Assembly (NCBI RefSeq): GCF_018598225.1
Contig: NZ_JAHESF010000028.1
Span: forward strand, 1-64,000
Direction: 5' to 3'
Length of the DNA: 64,000 nt
DNA from: Chryseosolibacter histidinae
GTDB lineage: Bacteria; Bacteroidota; Bacteroidia; Cytophagales; Cyclobacteriaceae
In this document: positions 17,674 to 25,699 of the stretch, piece after piece
How positions within the stretch are numbered: position 1 is the first letter of the stretch
Layout of the letters: each line of letters opens with the position of its first letter
Notes under the pieces: generated by a model
What the model was told of the DNA's origin: nothing
The model's input: only the letters and a program-made list of their open reading frames with translations
Database searches by the model: none
Made by a program: the position numbers and the translations under genes

Positions 17674-18462
17674 TTATAAGGTTATGAGTGTTCCTTCTGT
17701 TTCCTGCCCTGTGTTCTTTACCAGGTCGCTGGCCTCGCCGATCAGCACTTCCTTCACACCGGCATGAATGGCCGCATACGCGTTCTCCAGCTTGGGAAGG
17801 ATACCGTCTACGAAAGCCTTTTTGCCGAGCAGGTCCTCGTATAATTTCCGCGGCAGGTGACGGATCACAGAGTCCAGGTCATTCACGTCTTGCAGTACCC
17901 CTTTCTTCTCGAAACAGAAAATGAGGCGTACATCAAAGTGTTTGCTCATGGCTACTGAAAGCACAGAAGCAATGGTGTCGGCGTTGGTGTTGAGCATCTT
18001 GCCATCGGCGTGGGTAAGCGGCGCAAACACCGGCACCGTATTCTGCTTGAGCAGGAAATACAGGAGCGAGGTATTCACACTGTCTTGTTTGATGTCGCCC
18101 ACATATCCATAATCGATATCTTTAACAGGGCGCTTCACGGCTTTGATCATATTGGCGTCGGCACCGGTCAGTCCCAGCGCGTTGCATCCCAGCTTCTGCA
18201 GCGAGGCAACGATCTGTTTGTTCACAAGGCCTCCGTAAACCATCGTTACCAGGTCAAGCGTGGCGGCGTCAGTGATCCTTCTGCCCTGAATGTAGTTCGA
18301 TTCGATGCCCAGCTGATTGCCGATCTTGGTGGCGATCTTTCCGCCGCCATGGATCAGCACTTTCGGTTCCTTGATAGACGAGAAGTCGTGCAGGAATTTC
18401 TCCAGTGCATCCGGGTGATCCAGCACATTGCCACCGATCTTGATTACAAAAAGCCTGTTCAT
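17674..18462 (-). CDS. argB: Acetylglutamate (acylglutamate) kinase
   Basis: A 262-residue amino-acid kinase phosphorylating N-acylglutamate. It shows the N-terminal KIGGN motif, HGGG phosphate loop, TDAATLDLVTMVYGGLVNK segment and the NINADTIAS-like region (NTNADTIASVLS). The longer frame from 18525 would overlap argF', and its first 21 codons do not resemble ArgB; ATG at 18462 starts exactly at the usual MN..FVIKIGG position. It is 11 bases downstream of argF' in the operon. The kinase may act on succinylglutamate if the operon runs on succinylated intermediates. Confidence 0.94.
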   Translation of the reverse strand: MNRLFVIKIGGNVLDHPDALEKFLHDFSSIKEPKVLIHGGGKIATKIGNQLGIESNYIQGRRITDAATLDLVTMVYGGLVNKQIVASLQKLGCNALGLTGADANMIKAVKRPVKDIDYGYVGDIKQDSVNTSLLYFLLKQNTVPVFAPLTHADGKMLNTNADTIASVLSVAMSKHFDVRLIFCFEKKGVLQDVNDLDSVIRHLPRKLYEDLLGKKAFVDGILPKLENAYAAIHAGVKEVLIGEASDLVKNTGQETEGTLITL

Positions 18463-18473
18463 ATCCGCATCAC

Positions 18474-19433
18474 TTATTTTTTTACATTGGCCAGCAACTC
18501 GCTGAGCACAGCCTGGGCAGCCCACGTTCTGTTGGAAGCCTGTTGTGTAACAATGCTGTTGAAGCTGTCGAGCACTTCGTCGCTCAGCTCAACATTTCTG
18601 CGCACCGGCAGGCAGTGCATCACTTTGGCGTGGTTGGTATTCAGCAATTTTTCTGTGGTCAGCATCCACTCGGGGTCGTTGCAGTAGATCCTCCCATAGT
18701 CAGCATACGTGCTCCAGTTCTTCACGTACACGAAGTCGGCATCGCGCAGGGCGTAGTCCTGGTCGTGTGTGATGGCGGCACCTTTGGTGAAAGCAGGATC
18801 GAGCTCGTAGTCTTCAGGGTGTGTGATCACGAAGTCGGCGTGTCCCCACGCGTTGATCCACTGGGCAAAGCTGTTGGCCACGCATTGCGGCAGGGCCTTG
18901 ACGTGCGGCGCCCAGGTGAGCACGATCTTCGGCCTCCGGTGCTCCTTGAACGTTTCCGTGATGGTGATAATGTCCGTAAGGCTTTGCAGGGGATGCAGTG
19001 TGGCGCTTTCGAGGCTCACCACCGGCACGCCCGCATATTTGATAAATTGTTTGATGTAAAGCTCGCTGTAGTCATCCGCTTTGTTCTGCAGCGACGGGAA
19101 TGTGCGGATGCCCAGGACATCGAAATATCTTCCGAGGATAGGCGCGGCGTCTTTCACGTGCTCAACGGTGTTTCCGCTCATGATGGCCTCATCTTCGAAC
19201 TCGAACGTCCATCCCTCCTGTCCTACATTGAAAACGATCGCTTCCATGCCGAGGTTGGCGGCGGCGATCTGTGTGCTGAGCCTGGTGCGCATGCTCGGGT
19301 TCAGGAAGATGAGCCCGATGCGTTTGTTCGCGCCCAGGGCTTTATCGCGCAGCGGATCGGCTTTGTAGGCCAGCGCTTTGTGCACGAGGGCATTGATATC
19401 GTGTGCGTCGTGTACGGAAATAAAGTTCTTCAT
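18474..19433 (-). CDS. argF': N-acylornithine carbamoyltransferase (probably succinylornithine type)
   Basis: A 319-residue transcarbamylase that makes N-acylcitrulline from N-acylornithine and carbamoyl phosphate. The carbamoyl-phosphate motif is SMRTR (in place of STRTR). HPLQSLTDIITI and HCLPVRRNVE match the acetyl/succinylornithine branch, not ordinary OTCases. At the position known to set acyl preference (Glu92 in Xanthomonas AOTCase, Pro90 in Bacteroides fragilis SOTCase) this protein has Val90 in GNTVEH. Substitution of that Glu by Val is reported to favour succinylornithine. The start overlaps the argD stop by ATGA. Confidence 0.92.
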   Translation of the reverse strand: MKNFISVHDAHDINALVHKALAYKADPLRDKALGANKRIGLIFLNPSMRTRLSTQIAAANLGMEAIVFNVGQEGWTFEFEDEAIMSGNTVEHVKDAAPILGRYFDVLGIRTFPSLQNKADDYSELYIKQFIKYAGVPVVSLESATLHPLQSLTDIITITETFKEHRRPKIVLTWAPHVKALPQCVANSFAQWINAWGHADFVITHPEDYELDPAFTKGAAITHDQDYALRDADFVYVKNWSTYADYGRIYCNDPEWMLTTEKLLNTNHAKVMHCLPVRRNVELSDEVLDSFNSIVTQQASNRTWAAQAVLSELLANVKK

Positions 19434-20551
19434 TGCAGTTCCTTGTTCAATGCGGTTAAAAACAGATCAGCTTCATCTTTGGTCATGGCCAGCGAAGGCA
19501 GCAGCCTGATGGTGTTGGGCTTCGCTTCGCCTGTAAAGATATGATGTTTAAAAAGCAAATCCTGTCTTACGTGCTTCAACGTTTCAGGCACGTCGAAGCC
19601 GATCATCAGCCCCCGGCCACGCAGACCCGTGATGGCAGGAAAGGTGGCAAGTTTGTCGAGCCAGTAAGTGCCGATGGTGGCTGCGTTCCGGATGAGGTTC
19701 TCTTTCTCCATTACCTCCAGCACGGCCAGACCGGCAACAGATGCCAGGTAATTGCCCCCAAAAGTTGTTCCCAGCATGCCGCTCCAGGGTTTGATGTCAG
19801 GGTGAATGAACAATCCACCGATGGGAAAACCGTTGCCCATACCTTTGGCCGTGGTGATCAGGTGCGGCCTGATGCCGGCAAACTGGTGCGCAAAGAATTT
19901 CCCGGTGCGGCCATAGCCCGACTGAATTTCATCCAGGATCAGTAAGGAACCGTTCGCCGCACATTTCTTCTCCAGGAACTTGAGGAACGAATCGTCAGGC
20001 ACCTGGATGCCGCCCACACCCTGAATGCCTTCGATGATCACAGCCGCAACATCGCGATCAAGTGCCTGCGAGAAGGCAGTCTCGTCATTGAACGGCACAA
20101 AAACGATCTCGTGCCCCGCATTGAAGGGCGCCACGATCTTGGGATTGTCAGTGGCCGCAACAGCACCTGAGGTACGACCGTGAAAAGCCTTTTTGAAGGC
20201 GATCACTTTTTTCCTGCCCGTAACGAACGATGCAAGCTTCAAAGCGTTCTCGTTGGCTTCCGCGCCCGAGTTGCAGAGAAAAAGCTGGTAATCTTCATAA
20301 CCAGAGATCTTGCCGAGCTTTTCGGCAAACTTCGCCTGCAGATCGTTCTGCACACTGTTGGAGTAAAATGCAATTTTAGCAAGCTGATCGCTCAGGCTTT
20401 TAACATAGTGAGGATGTGAATGCCCAATGGAGATCACGGCATGACCGCCATAAAGGTCCAGGTACTTCTCGCCTTTTTCATCCCAGAGCCAGGAGCCCTG
20501 CGCTTTTACGGGTGTGATGTTGAAGAGCGGATAAACGTCGAATAGTTTCAT
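19430..20551 (-). CDS. argD: Acylornithine aminotransferase
   Basis: A 373-residue class III PLP-dependent aminotransferase converting N-acylglutamate semialdehyde to N-acylornithine with glutamate. The PLP lysine is in TTAKGMGNGFPIGG; LILDEIQSGYGRTGKFFAHQ supplies the cofactor Asp; LCNSGAEANENALKLA is the phosphate-binding region. Somewhat shorter than E. coli ArgD (406). Its stop overlaps the argF' start, which supports coupled translation. Substrate acyl group follows that of the pathway. Confidence 0.95.
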   Translation of the reverse strand: MKLFDVYPLFNITPVKAQGSWLWDEKGEKYLDLYGGHAVISIGHSHPHYVKSLSDQLAKIAFYSNSVQNDLQAKFAEKLGKISGYEDYQLFLCNSGAEANENALKLASFVTGRKKVIAFKKAFHGRTSGAVAATDNPKIVAPFNAGHEIVFVPFNDETAFSQALDRDVAAVIIEGIQGVGGIQVPDDSFLKFLEKKCAANGSLLILDEIQSGYGRTGKFFAHQFAGIRPHLITTAKGMGNGFPIGGLFIHPDIKPWSGMLGTTFGGNYLASVAGLAVLEVMEKENLIRNAATIGTYWLDKLATFPAITGLRGRGLMIGFDVPETLKHVRQDLLFKHHIFTGEAKPNTIRLLPSLAMTKDEADLFLTALNKELQ

Positions 20552-20593
20552 TGCTTAGCAGAGGGGAATCGTGCTTTGTTTATGCACAGAATT

Positions 20594-21565
20594 TTAGAAT
20601 ACAATACTTTTAAGTTTCAGTCCTGAGGCCTCCGGCAGACCGAACATGAGGTTCATGTTCTGAACGGCTTGTCCTGAAGCGCCTTTCAGCAGGTTGTCGA
20701 TAGCGGAATGCACCACCAGCTTGTCGCCTTCTTTCTCCAGCCCGATCACACATTTGTTGGTGTTCACGATCTGCTTGAGGTCCACCGTATCCTGCGATAC
20801 GAGGGTGAAGGGATGGCCGTGGTAATAGTCCGCGTAAAGTTTTTTCACTTCGTCGAGCGGTTTGTCTACGGTGACGCACGAGCTCACGAAGATGCCGCGG
20901 GTGAAGTCGCCGCGCCAGGGCACAAAGTTGATCGCGCTGTTGAAGGCAGGCTGCAGCTGTTTCAACGAGCGGTTGATCTCTTTCAGGTGCTGATGGGTGA
21001 GCGTTTTGTAAGCCGAAATATTGTTGGCGCGCCAGGTGAAGTGTGTTGTATCCTGCAGCTTCTGCCCTGCCCCTGTAGAGCCGGTGATGCCGGTAGTGTA
21101 TACCTCCTGCAGCAGTCCCGCTTTGGCCAGGGGCAGCAAGCCAAGCTCGATAGCGGTGGCGAAGCAACCAGGATTGGCAATATTGGAAGCCTGTTTGATG
21201 CGGTCGCGATTCATTTCAGGAAGGCCGTAAACAAACTCGCGTCCGGGCACGGATTCACCCAGGCGGAAATCCTGGCTCAGGTCAATGATTCTGATCGAAG
21301 GGTTGATCTTGTTCTCTTCCAGGAATTTTTTACTCTCGCCGTGGCCCAGGCACAGAAACAGCACATCCACCTGCTGCTGGATCACATCCGTGAACAGCAG
21401 GGAGGTCTCTCCCAGCAGATCAGGGTGCGCCGCATGCAAGGGACTGCCCGCATGACTCCTGCTGTGCACAAACACCAGCTCCGCCTGCGGATGGTTCAAC
21501 AAAAGCCTGATGGCCTCGCCTCCTCCGTATCCCGCACCACCGATGATTCCAATTCTGATTTTCAT
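20594..21565 (-). CDS. argC: N-acetyl-gamma-glutamyl-phosphate reductase
   Basis: A 323-residue NADPH-dependent reductase. The Rossmann glycine motif is GIIGGAGYGGGEAIRLL at the N-terminus, and the catalytic Cys is in ANPGCFATAIELGLLPL. It reduces N-acylglutamyl phosphate to the semialdehyde. Length matches the type 1 ArgC family. It lies 42 bases upstream of argD and is separated from argG by a heptamer-array element of about 150 bases. Confidence 0.95.
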   Translation of the reverse strand: MKIRIGIIGGAGYGGGEAIRLLLNHPQAELVFVHSRSHAGSPLHAAHPDLLGETSLLFTDVIQQQVDVLFLCLGHGESKKFLEENKINPSIRIIDLSQDFRLGESVPGREFVYGLPEMNRDRIKQASNIANPGCFATAIELGLLPLAKAGLLQEVYTTGITGSTGAGQKLQDTTHFTWRANNISAYKTLTHQHLKEINRSLKQLQPAFNSAINFVPWRGDFTRGIFVSSCVTVDKPLDEVKKLYADYYHGHPFTLVSQDTVDLKQIVNTNKCVIGLEKEGDKLVVHSAIDNLLKGASGQAVQNMNLMFGLPEASGLKLKSIVF

Positions 21566-21601
21566 TTTGTTATAGACACCTAAATTTCAAAACTTCGTTT
21601 T

Positions 21602-21712
21602 GGTTGCCAGTTGCCTGTTGCCGGTCTCGAGTCAGTTTCAGTTTTCAGTACCCGAACTTCGAAAAGTTAGACCGGCTTGAACCGGCCATCCGGTAACTGG
21701 CAACTGGCAACC
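21602..21712. repeat. Heptamer-array inverted repeat, TTGCCGG family
   Basis: Left arm 21602-21626 (GGTTGCCAGTTGCC words), right arm 21670-21712 (complementary CCGGTAACTGGCAACTGG words), loop about 43 bases. It occupies the argG-argC spacer. As RNA inside the operon transcript it would form a stable hairpin and could protect or terminate part of the message. Confidence 0.75.
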
Positions 21713-21716
21713 GATC

Positions 21717-22916
21717 TCACTTCTCTTTCTCTGCCTTCACCTGATTATAGATCATCGTCTGATTTCCGAAGATCTTCGAAAACCCTTTCACGTCATCACC
21801 CGACCAGCCCAGGTTCATCTCTCCGTATTTGCCGAACTTGGACGACATGAGGTCATACCCTGATTCGATGCCCAGCACCTGGAAGCGGTAGGGATGAAGC
21901 TGCACATGCACTTCTCCCGTTACATGCTGTTGTGTGTTGGTGAGGAAAGCTTCGATGTCGCGCATCACAGGATCGAGGTACTGGCCTTCGTGCAGCCAGT
22001 TGCCATAGAACTGGGCAAGCTGATCTTTCCAGCTCAGCTGCCACTTGGTGAGCACGTGTTTCTCCAGCGCGTGGTGTGCCTTGATCACTACCATCGGTGC
22101 GGCAGCTTCGAAGCCCACACGGCCTTTGATGCCGATGATGGTGTCGCCCACATGCACATCTCTTCCGATGCCGTAAGGTCCGGCGATGGATTGTATATAT
22201 TGGATGGCTTCCGTGGGGTGTGCGAACTTTTTATCGTTCACCTCCAGCAGTTCGCCCTTCTCGAATTTCAGCTTCAGGGTTTCGGTGCCATTTTTGGTCA
22301 CCTGTGTAGGCCACGCTTCTTCCGGCAGCATGCCCAGCGACTTCAGGGTCTCCTTGCCACCAACGGATGTGCCCCAGATACCTTTGTTGATGGAGTACAT
22401 GGCCTTGTCGAAGTTCATCTGCACACCCTTCGACTTGAGGTAGCTGATCTCTTCCTCGCGCGACAGCTTCATATCGCGGATCGGCGTGATGATCTCGATG
22501 CCGGGCACGAGGATGTTGAGGATCATATCAAAACGCACCTGGTCGTTTCCAGCGCCTGTGCTGCCATGCGCCACGGCATCGGCTTTCAGCGCACCGGCGT
22601 AATTGGCCGTGGCCAGCGCCTGCGACATCCGCTCAGCGCTCACGCTCAGGGGATAGGTGTTGTTCTTGAGAACATTGCCATAGATGAGGAACCGGATCAC
22701 CTTGTCGTAATAATTCCGTGTTTCATCCACGGTCTTATGGGAGGCCACGCCCAGACTTTTCGCGCGGTCTTCAATGGCCTTGATCTCGGCCTGATCGAAT
22801 CCGCCGGTGTTCACGGTGAGGGTGTGCACTTCGTAGCCCAGATCCTCGCTCAAATACTTAACGCAGTAGGACGTATCTAACCCACCGCTAAAAGCCAAAA
22901 CAACTTTTTTCTTCAT
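21717..22916 (-). CDS. argG: Argininosuccinate synthase
   Basis: A 399-residue ligase joining citrulline and aspartate with ATP. The N-terminal P-loop-type ATP pyrophosphatase motif AFSGGLDTSYCVKYL is intact, and GSTGAGNDQVRFD is the conserved citrulline/ATP region. Length fits the family. It is the second gene of the operon, after the GNAT gene. Substrate here would be free citrulline released by the M20 deacylase encoded downstream. Confidence 0.96.
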   Translation of the reverse strand: MKKKVVLAFSGGLDTSYCVKYLSEDLGYEVHTLTVNTGGFDQAEIKAIEDRAKSLGVASHKTVDETRNYYDKVIRFLIYGNVLKNNTYPLSVSAERMSQALATANYAGALKADAVAHGSTGAGNDQVRFDMILNILVPGIEIITPIRDMKLSREEEISYLKSKGVQMNFDKAMYSINKGIWGTSVGGKETLKSLGMLPEEAWPTQVTKNGTETLKLKFEKGELLEVNDKKFAHPTEAIQYIQSIAGPYGIGRDVHVGDTIIGIKGRVGFEAAAPMVVIKAHHALEKHVLTKWQLSWKDQLAQFYGNWLHEGQYLDPVMRDIEAFLTNTQQHVTGEVHVQLHPYRFQVLGIESGYDLMSSKFGKYGEMNLGWSGDDVKGFSKIFGNQTMIYNQVKAEKEK

Positions 22917-23001
22917 TTAACAGATGCAATGATTATGATGGTCAAAGGTATACCTTTCCTTTTTACAAGTACATTGATCTTCCCGGAAAGGGCCGGAAAG
23001 T

Positions 23002-23784
23002 TTACCAGAAAAAGAAAAAGCTCAGTATGGATTTTTTCCGATCGGATGAGTCGGCTTGTCCGTCGTCCTTCTTACCGAACGCTTTCAGCAGCACAAACTG
23101 CTTGAAGCGAACCCATCGCTCGAACAGCCTGAAGTTGCCTTTGAAGCCGCGCTGGTAGTGGTGGTGGTTGACCAGTTCGCCCTGCGGTGTAACGGCAGCG
23201 CCCTGCTTGACAGGAGGCAACGGCATGTTGAGCTTGGCGGCAGCTTCCACGGGATCGAAAAGCATGGCGGTGCAGAGGCAGTTCTTCCGCTGCTTGCTCA
23301 TGAGGATGTCGTAGTTCACGCAGCTTCTGCAGCCCTTCCAGAACTCTTCGTCGGTGGTGAGCTCGGAGTAGGTTACCGGCTCGTAGCCAAGGTCCGAGTT
23401 GATCTTCATCACGGCGAGGCCTGTGGTGAGCCCGAAGATCTTGGCGTTGGGATATTTTTGTCTCGATAGTTCGAAGATCTTGCTTTTGATCTCTGTAGCC
23501 ACGCCAGTCTTGCGGAATGCGGGTGACACGATCAGGCCGGAGTTGGCAACGTATTTATCGTGCTGCCAGGCTTCGATGTAGCAGAAACCTACCCAGGTGC
23601 CGTCTTTGGTGACGGCAATAACTGCTTTGCCTTCCTCCATTTTTCTGACAATGTAGTCAGGCGAACGCTTGGCGATTCCGGTGCCGCGCGCTTTTGCTGA
23701 TTCTTCCATCTCTGTGGTGATGGTCTCAGCGTAATGTTTGTCGTCAGACGTAGCCAGTCTGACAATTATATCGTTCGTTTCCAA
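23002..23784 (-). CDS. GNAT acetyltransferase heading the arginine operon; candidate N-acylglutamate synthase
   Basis: A 260-residue protein. Residues about 5-150 form a GNAT fold, with the acyl-CoA loop region in SPAFRKTGVATEIKSKIF. After it comes a Cys-rich segment (Cys152, Cys155, Cys169, Cys171: a CxxC and a CxC) and then a poorly ordered tail of about 85 residues. No classical ArgA or bifunctional ArgJ occurs in the window. As the first gene of the operon it is the natural candidate for the committed step, acylation of glutamate by acetyl- or succinyl-CoA. The Cys cluster may bind a metal. Role is inferred from context. Confidence 0.8.
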   Translation of the reverse strand: METNDIIVRLATSDDKHYAETITTEMEESAKARGTGIAKRSPDYIVRKMEEGKAVIAVTKDGTWVGFCYIEAWQHDKYVANSGLIVSPAFRKTGVATEIKSKIFELSRQKYPNAKIFGLTTGLAVMKINSDLGYEPVTYSELTTDEEFWKGCRSCVNYDILMSKQRKNCLCTAMLFDPVEAAAKLNMPLPPVKQGAAVTPQGELVNHHHYQRGFKGNFRLFERWVRFKQFVLLKAFGKKDDGQADSSDRKKSILSFFFFW

Positions 23785-23820
23785 AGTTATTTCTCAAGTA
23801 AAAGTGGTTGTTAAAATAAA

Positions 23821-23866
23821 ATAATGCCTAAAAGCATTTGCGGCATGACGTCCTTGACATCGTGCC
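23821..23866 (-). promoter_or_regulatory. Leader hairpins upstream of the arginine operon
   Basis: On the operon strand a 12-pair stem (CGGCACGATGTC with GACGTCATGCCG, loop of three) is followed at once by a weak ATGCC/GGCAT or AATGC/GCATT hairpin and a T-rich stretch. The ATGCC segment can belong to only one of the two stems at a time. This is the layout of an antiterminator/terminator pair between the leader peptide and the GNAT start. On the opposite strand the strong stem is followed by six Ts, so it could also stop transcription from the left; no such gene is seen. Confidence 0.4.
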
Positions 23867-23898
23867 GTTTTTTAACACAGAATGTTAAGGGTATGTTA

Positions 23899-24006
23899 TC
23901 AAATCCGCGGGCAGCGTGCGGGTCGGGGTCGCCTGGTCACCATCAAGGCGGTAGAGAAGAACTGAACTGTTCTGAGGGAGTGGTAAGCAGCCATAGCTGC
24001 TGACAT
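23899..24006 (-). CDS. Candidate arginine leader peptide (attenuator)
   Basis: A 35-codon reading frame with ATG start and a TGA-TAA double stop, 115 bases upstream of the first gene of the arginine operon. Its last 11 codons include five arginines (positions 25, 26, 28, 31, 34; codons AGG, CGA, CGA, CGC, CGG), interspersed with prolines. Residues 16-24 read FFSTALMVT. An Arg-rich short peptide in this place is what a ribosome-stalling attenuator needs: lack of charged tRNA-Arg would stall the ribosome here and change the downstream RNA fold. I cannot confirm conservation without comparison. Confidence 0.6.
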   Translation of the reverse strand: MSAAMAAYHSLRTVQFFSTALMVTRRPRPARCPRI

Positions 24007-24089
24007 AAGGGTGAACACTGTTTTCAATTTCTTTTAACTGTTTGGTTAACGTTAGAGGAAAGTCATTCAGTTTGTTTTTAATATTTATG

Positions 24090-24123
24090 CAAAATTAAAC
24101 GATAAAGTTTTCACAATGACAAA
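24090..24123 (-). promoter_or_regulatory. Candidate promoter of the arginine operon
   Basis: On the minus strand, TAATTTTG (24090-24097) matches the Bacteroidota -7 consensus TAnnTTTG, with TTTG at 24120-24123 as a -33 element. The spacer is 22 bases, slightly long. Transcription from here would give about 75 bases before the leader peptide and a leader of roughly 300 bases before the GNAT gene. Confidence 0.45.
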
Positions 24124-24178
24124 CATTTACGCAAAAACTTTAAAAAAAGTTTCTGCACGAACGAAAGTTAGTTGAAGA

Positions 24179-24332
24179 GTCGACGGTCCATGGTCCACAG
24201 TCCACAGACGGGTTCGCGTGAAGTCACAACCTTGTACTTCGTGCCAGGAGTTTTCAAATTGGCAAAGATGCTGTAGGCAAAATCGACGTTAACACGATCT
24301 TGCCGTGGACCGTCGACTGTGGACCGTGGACT
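24179..24332. repeat. Heptamer-array inverted repeat, GTCCACG/GTCCATG mixed family
   Basis: Left arm 24179-24212 (GTCGACG-GTCCATG-GTCCACA words), right arm 24303-24332 with complementary words, loop about 90 bases. It lies between the PorP/SprF stop and the arginine promoter region. Confidence 0.75.
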
Positions 24333-24336
24333 CTGT

Positions 24337-25449
24337 TCAGAAATCGGGGCAGGGAATTACCAGCTTATCCTTCGGTGGTTTGCGCGGGTTGCGCATGGGC
24401 CAGGTGTACACCAGGCTGAACTCGTGGGCTCCGCCGCTTCCAGGGCCGAGCTTGGAAATGGTATAATCGAAGCTGTAGCCGATGTTGATGGCATCTTTGG
24501 CGCCCAGCTTGGTGAAGCCGAGGAGCAGCACGATGGATTCGTTGTTCACAAATCCGTTCACACTTTTGAAAGGCACACCCCGGTACCAGGTTCCCAGCAC
24601 CAGTGGCTCGAAAGTGAAATACAAACCGAGGTCGAGCTGATCGAAATTGCCCTGGTGGCGATACTGGAACGCAGGCGCAATGCTTCGCTCGGCATTCCGC
24701 GCATACACGCCACTGCCTACCACACCTGACCTCATGAAATATTTGAAACCTCCGTGGGCAGACAACTTCACAGGAAGGGGGGCTTTTTCCCCGATGAGGG
24801 TCTGGTTGGGTTTGTTCAGGTGGTTGGCGGCGAACCCGAGCCAGGCCACCTTGGTGAACACCACACCGCCTGCGGAAAGATCAACAAATGTTCTGCTGCC
24901 TTTATCGCCAAACTGCTCCGCGGTAGGCCGGTCAATGAATTCGCCCGTGTTGGGATCGAACTGATCTCCGAACGTGAGCTTGTCGAAGCCCACATCGCGG
25001 TTATACAAGCTCACCTGAAAGCCGGGACGAAATCCCAGATTCTTGGTGATCTCTAACTCGTAAGAATACTGCAGGGCGAGTTGCAATGATCGCAGGCTGG
25101 CCAGCCCTTCCTGGTCGCGCATCAGCATCACGCCCACCCCACTGCTCTTGTCTTCGATAAAGTAATCGAAGTAGGCAGACATGGTGGTGAAATTGGCATC
25201 GATCGCAGGCCACTGATTGCGATAGTTGATGCCGGCGCGGGCCTGTCCTGTAGACCCGGCAAAAGCGGGGTTCAGATACAAGGGCGCTGCATAAAACTGG
25301 GAAAACTGCGGATCCTGAGCAGTTACTGTCCCCATCGTCACCAGCATCAATAGGCACATCAGCGATAACCGGAACGGGGTGGTCCGCCATTTTACAGGAA
25401 ATATCCCCGAAGGGCGGCCACTGATCTGCAGACTTATGTGTCTATACAT
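24337..25449 (-). CDS. PorP/SprF family type IX secretion outer-membrane protein
   Basis: A 370-residue outer-membrane beta-barrel protein. The mature N-terminus QDPQFSQFYAAPLYLNPAFAGS is the signature of the PorP/SprF family, and the C-terminal strand region contains FDYTISKLG. Homologues help secrete or attach particular T9SS substrates such as the adhesin SprB. The signal peptide is preceded by about 30 extra residues from the first ATG; an internal Met (LSLMCLLMLVT) may be the true start. It is divergent from the giant type-B substrate gene 250 bases away, the usual pairing of a SprF-like protein with its client. Confidence 0.92.
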   Translation of the reverse strand: MYRHISLQISGRPSGIFPVKWRTTPFRLSLMCLLMLVTMGTVTAQDPQFSQFYAAPLYLNPAFAGSTGQARAGINYRNQWPAIDANFTTMSAYFDYFIEDKSSGVGVMLMRDQEGLASLRSLQLALQYSYELEITKNLGFRPGFQVSLYNRDVGFDKLTFGDQFDPNTGEFIDRPTAEQFGDKGSRTFVDLSAGGVVFTKVAWLGFAANHLNKPNQTLIGEKAPLPVKLSAHGGFKYFMRSGVVGSGVYARNAERSIAPAFQYRHQGNFDQLDLGLYFTFEPLVLGTWYRGVPFKSVNGFVNNESIVLLLGFTKLGAKDAINIGYSFDYTISKLGPGSGGAHEFSLVYTWPMRNPRKPPKDKLVIPCPDF

Positions 25450-25500
25450 TAATAGGATAATAAAAAGTATGTAATCAAGGCAAATTAAAGGTATATCGGA

Positions 25501-25607
25501 ACAAGATTTAAAGATTTGCAGGATTTGTGATTAAATTTTTAGGCCAGCATCCTGTTATTCCGCCATCTTGTCTATTCTGTTTATTCTGCCATTCTGTTAA
25601 TCGTGTT
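25501..25607. repeat. Inverted repeat of nine-base words, ATTCTGTTA family
   Basis: Left arm 25501-25531 (AAGATTTGC, AGGATTTGT words), right arm 25548-25607 (complementary ATTCTGCC, ATTCTGTT words), loop about 16 bases. Period is roughly nine, unlike the seven-base families. It lies in the divergent spacer of the PorP/SprF and T9SS substrate genes, so it may separate their promoters. Confidence 0.6.
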
Positions 25608-25699
25608 ATTAACGGTATTTTTAGGCCAAATTGTATACTTTAGATGAACTTGAGCGTTTTAGTTTTGCCCCTTCCCATGTTTGATTGTAAGTTGTTAAA

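Noticed and set aside
18543-19544. 333-codon open frame on the plus strand opposite argF' and the end of argD
   Set aside because: It is antisense to two certain genes, has a composition typical of the reverse strand of GC-rich coding DNA, and no recognisable domain.
20708-21583. 291-codon open frame opposite argC
   Set aside because: Reverse shadow of argC, whose Rossmann and Cys motifs are intact on the other strand.
21894-22880. 328-codon open frame opposite argG
   Set aside because: Reverse shadow of argG; His-rich and without domain pattern.
23839-23866. Hairpin plus T-run read as a plus-strand terminator
   Set aside because: There is no rightward gene upstream of it; its place in the arginine leader on the minus strand explains it better, though the plus-strand reading is not excluded.
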